Shown: piece by piece, positions 40,682 through 43,148 of the stretch
How the letters are laid out: each line of letters opens with the position of its first letter
How positions within the stretch are numbered: the first letter of the stretch is position 1
Source: Collinsella sp.
GTDB lineage: Bacteria > Actinomycetota > Coriobacteriia > Coriobacteriales > Coriobacteriaceae
NCBI GenBank assembly: GCA_019414565.1
Contig: DXLU01000013.1
Coordinates: 1-43,148, forward strand
Direction: 5' to 3'
DNA length: 43,148 bases
Made by a program: the position numbers and the translations under genes
Notes under the pieces: generated by a model
Told to the model about the DNA's origin: nothing
The model's input: only the letters and a program-made list of their open reading frames with translations
Database searches by the model: none

Positions 40682-42136
40682 CTAGAGCGTCTTGAGGTAC
40701 TCCCCCAGCTCTTCCTCCCAGTCGGGCATGTGGAAGCCGACCGACTCGAGCCCGGACAGGTCGAGCGCGGAGTGGACCGGGCGCGGGGCGACGGGGCCCG
40801 CGGCGCCGGCGTAGTAGTCGGAGGTCGACACCGGCACGACCCTGTCGCCGTTGCCGTTGGCGGCCTCGAAGACGGCGCGGGCGATGTCGGCCCAGCTCTT
40901 GACGGCGCCGGAGCCGGTGCAGTTATAGGTCCCGTAGGGGGCGTGCGTCCCCAGCACGTGGAAGATGGCCTCGGCCATGTCGCGCGTGAAGGTCAGGCGG
41001 CCCAGCTGGTCGTCGACGACCGTGACCTGCGCGAGCCCGTCCTCGGGGTCGGCGACGCGGTCGGACAGCCCCCTCATGGTCTTGACGAAGTTGTGCCCCT
41101 CGCCGATGACCCAGGAGCTGCGCATGATGTAGTGGCGGGGGCACCCGGCCACGGCGATGTCGCCGGCGGCCTTGGTCTGGCCGTAGACGGACAGCGGGCT
41201 GAACGGCTCGTTCTCGGTATGGACCTCGGCCGTGCCGTCGAAGACGTAGTCGGAGGACACGTGGACCAGGGTGATGCCGTGCCCGGCGCAGGTGCGGGCG
41301 AGCAGGGCCGGCCCGGTCGCGTTGGCCTTCCAGGCGGTCACGCGGCCCTCGGGGGCCTCCGCCTTATCAACAGCCGTGTAGGCGCCGCAGTTGATCACGG
41401 TGCCGTAGAGCGACCAGTCGTACCGCGAATAGGCGTCCGGGTCGGACATGTCGAAGGTGTCGATGTCGCAGAAGTCGAAGTCCTTGGCGACCCCGCGCTC
41501 CTCGGCGAGGGCGCGCACGGCGTGCCCCAGCTGGCCGTTGCAGCCGGTGACGAGCGTTCGTTTCGGCGCCATGGGGACGACGTCCTTGAGCATCGGGTGG
41601 TTGAGGTCGGCCTCGGATACGGTGGCCTCGTCGAGAGGGATCGGCCACTCGATGGCGAGATCCGGGTCGGCGAGGTTCACGAACGTGTACGTCTTCTTGA
41701 GCTCCAGCGACCAGTGGGCGTCAACCAGGTAGGTGTAGGCGGTGCCGTCCTCCAGGGCCTGGAAGGAGTTGCCCACGCCGCGCGGGACGTAGATGGCCCT
41801 GCTCGGGTCCAGGGTGCAGGTGAACACCTTGCCGAAGGTCTCGCTGCCCTCGCGCAGGTCCACCCAGGCGCCGAAGACGCTGCCGCGGGCCACGGAGATG
41901 AACTTGTCCCAGGGCTCGGCGTGGATGCCGCGCGTGACGCCGCGGCTGTCGTTGTAGGAGACGTTGTTCTGGACGACGCGGAGGTCGGGGATCCCGAGCG
42001 CGCACATCTTGGCGCGCTGCCAGTTCTCCTTGAACCAGCCGCGCGAGTCGCCGTGGACGGCGAGGTCGACGACCTTGAGGCCCCCGATGCCGGTCTCGGC
42101 GACGGAGAGGTCCTTCTCGAATGCGATGTCTGCCAT
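40682..42136 (-). CDS. RmlC-RmlD fusion: dTDP-4-dehydrorhamnose 3,5-epimerase / reductase
   Basis: A 484-aa bifunctional enzyme for the last two steps of dTDP-L-rhamnose synthesis. Residues about 1-185 are RmlC-like (cupin core with DSRGWFKENW, GIHAEPWDKF, YVPRGVGNSFQALE). Residues about 190-484 are RmlD-like: TLVTGCNGQLGHAV (NAD(P) site), VHVSSDYVFDG and the catalytic pair in YGQTKAAGD. Fused RmlC-RmlD is known from other actinobacteria. It starts 15 bp after rfbB and ends before a bidirectional terminator. Rhamnose feeds cell-surface polysaccharide. Very high GC, typical of the core genome. Confidence 0.92.
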   Translation of the reverse strand: MADIAFEKDLSVAETGIGGLKVVDLAVHGDSRGWFKENWQRAKMCALGIPDLRVVQNNVSYNDSRGVTRGIHAEPWDKFISVARGSVFGAWVDLREGSETFGKVFTCTLDPSRAIYVPRGVGNSFQALEDGTAYTYLVDAHWSLELKKTYTFVNLADPDLAIEWPIPLDEATVSEADLNHPMLKDVVPMAPKRTLVTGCNGQLGHAVRALAEERGVAKDFDFCDIDTFDMSDPDAYSRYDWSLYGTVINCGAYTAVDKAEAPEGRVTAWKANATGPALLARTCAGHGITLVHVSSDYVFDGTAEVHTENEPFSPLSVYGQTKAAGDIAVAGCPRHYIMRSSWVIGEGHNFVKTMRGLSDRVADPEDGLAQVTVVDDQLGRLTFTRDMAEAIFHVLGTHAPYGTYNCTGSGAVKSWADIARAVFEAANGNGDRVVPVSTSDYYAGAAGPVAPRPVHSALDLSGLESVGFHMPDWEEELGEYLKTL

Positions 42137-42151
42137 GTCTCTCTCCCCTCC

Positions 42152-43148
42152 TTACTGGCCCTGCGCGCGGTAGCGGGCCTCGGTGGCCTCCTTGGCCGGG
42201 CGCCACCAGGACTCGTTGGCGACGTACCAGTCGATGGTGGCCTTCAGGCCCCCGGCGAAGTCGGTGTGCGCCGGCCTCCAGCCCAGCTCGCGCTGCAGCT
42301 TGGTGGAGTCGATGGCGTAGCGGCGGTCGTGGCCGGGGCGGTCGGCGACCCAGTCGAAGTCCCCGGGGTCGCGCCCCATCGCCTCGAGGATCATGCGCAG
42401 CACGGTGATGTTGTTCTTCTCGCCGTCGGCGCCGATGAGGTAGGTCTCCCCCGTGCGGCCGCGGGTCAGGATGTCCCAGACGGCCGAGGAGTGGTCCTCG
42501 GTGTGGATCCAGTCGCGGACGTTCTCGCCGCGGCCGTAGAGCTTGGGGCGGACGCCGTCGACGATGTTGGTGATCTGCCTGGGGATGAACTTCTCCACGT
42601 GCTGGTAGGGGCCGTAGTTGTTGGAGCAGTTGGAGATCGTGGCGCGCAGGCCGTAGGTGCGGGTCCAGGCGCGCACGAGCATGTCGGAGGACGCCTTCGT
42701 CGAGCTGTACGGCGAGCTCGGGTGGTACGGCGTCTCCTCGGTGAACTTGGCGGGGTCGTCGAGCGCGAGGTCGCCGTAGACCTCGTCGGTGGAGACGTGG
42801 TGGTAGCGGACGCCGTATTTGCGGACGGCCTCCAGAAGGCGGAAGGTGCCCTCGACGTTCGTGCGCAGGAAGGGCTCGGGGTCGGCGATGGAGTTGTCGT
42901 TGTGGCTCTCGGCGGCGTAGTGCACGATGGCGTCGTGGCCCGGTACCAGCCTGTCCAGCAGCTCCGCGTCGCAGATGTCGCCCACGACGAGCTCCACGCG
43001 GTCGGAGGGCAGCCCGGCGATGTTCTCGGGGTTGCCGGCGTAGGTCAGCTTGTCCAGGACGGTGACGTGGACGCCCGGGCGGTTGTCCACGACGTAGTGC
43101 ACGAAGTTGCTGCCGATGAAGCCGCAGCCGCCCGTGACGATGATGTTC
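42152..43148 (-). CDS. rfbB: dTDP-glucose 4,6-dehydratase (partial, runs off the window)
   Basis: The visible 332 codons start inside the NAD-binding motif (IIVTGGCGFIGSNFVHYVV), so only the first one or two residues lie outside the window. It makes dTDP-4-keto-6-deoxyglucose, the precursor for the fused RmlC-RmlD. Motifs: VSTDEVYGDL with Thr-Asp-Glu active-site residues, and the catalytic pair in SPYSSTKASSDMLV. NCSNNYGPYQHVEKFIPRQI and GENVRDWIHTEDH are typical of RmlB. Ends 15 bp before the fusion gene. Confidence 0.95.
   Translation of the reverse strand, partial: NIIVTGGCGFIGSNFVHYVVDNRPGVHVTVLDKLTYAGNPENIAGLPSDRVELVVGDICDAELLDRLVPGHDAIVHYAAESHNDNSIADPEPFLRTNVEGTFRLLEAVRKYGVRYHHVSTDEVYGDLALDDPAKFTEETPYHPSSPYSSTKASSDMLVRAWTRTYGLRATISNCSNNYGPYQHVEKFIPRQITNIVDGVRPKLYGRGENVRDWIHTEDHSSAVWDILTRGRTGETYLIGADGEKNNITVLRMILEAMGRDPGDFDWVADRPGHDRRYAIDSTKLQRELGWRPAHTDFAGGLKATIDWYVANESWWRPAKEATEARYRAQGQ

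Overview
The window looks like a chromosomal segment of a high-GC Gram-positive gut actinobacterium of the class Coriobacteriia, most probably Collinsella or a close relative. This rests on the mix of families (ABC-F, ScpAB, an EngA/Der neighbour of the DUF512 type, an RmlC-RmlD fusion, LPXTG and DUF6273 surface proteins) and on G/C-rich codons in the core genes. No rRNA or single decisive marker is present, so the genus is an inference.

Layout. (1) 1-5.5 kb is a surface/secretion region: a small membrane-anchored protein, a three-gene operon on the minus strand (thioredoxin-like protein, secreted Cys-containing peptide, small membrane protein) that could be a bacteriocin-type module, a zinc-ribbon/DUF6273 membrane protein with a small membrane partner, and, divergently, an Flp-type pilin fused to a DUF6273 domain. 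(2) 5.9-23.3 kb is a dense block of 18 housekeeping genes, all on the minus strand and often overlapping by a few bases, flanked by tRNA-Pro(GGG) and tRNA-Ala(GGC). It covers CoA synthesis (coaBC), a cysteine desulfurase, rpe, phospholipid synthesis (gpsA, plsY, a PlsC-like enzyme), isoprenoids (ispH), nucleotides (cmk), ribosome assembly and RNA modification (der, an RsuA/RluB-type synthase) and chromosome condensation (scpA, scpB). (3) 23.2-26.4 kb carries four tRNAs, including two near-identical tRNA-Ala units, two copies of an undescribed ~140 bp element with inverted-repeat ends, and a protein with a DUF559-like nuclease fold. (4) 26.5-38.5 kb is an accessory, partly A/T-rich island: a DUF3825 protein, a Doc-type Fic toxin, a DUF3990/XRE toxin-antitoxin pair under a 53 bp palindrome, an orphan MNT nucleotidyltransferase, a membrane-anchored GIY-YIG protein, an LPXTG protein, an Abi/DRT-type reverse transcriptase followed by a large protein with a restriction-endonuclease-like N-terminus, and a DUF2971 protein with a decayed second copy. 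(5) 38.7-40.4 kb is a decayed transglutaminase-like surface protein. (6) 40.7-43.1 kb encodes dTDP-rhamnose synthesis (rmlC-rmlD fusion and the start of rfbB).

The most striking observations are the reverse transcriptase + nuclease-like gene pair; the Flp-pilin/DUF6273 fusion with a 10-G tract at its 5' end; the paired tRNA-Ala/inverted-repeat units; and the fact that at least five accessory genes are interrupted by isolated in-frame stop codons (TAA, TAG and TGA all occur) while I saw none in the core block. That pattern points to gene decay or switching, or to sequence error, rather than to a changed genetic code.
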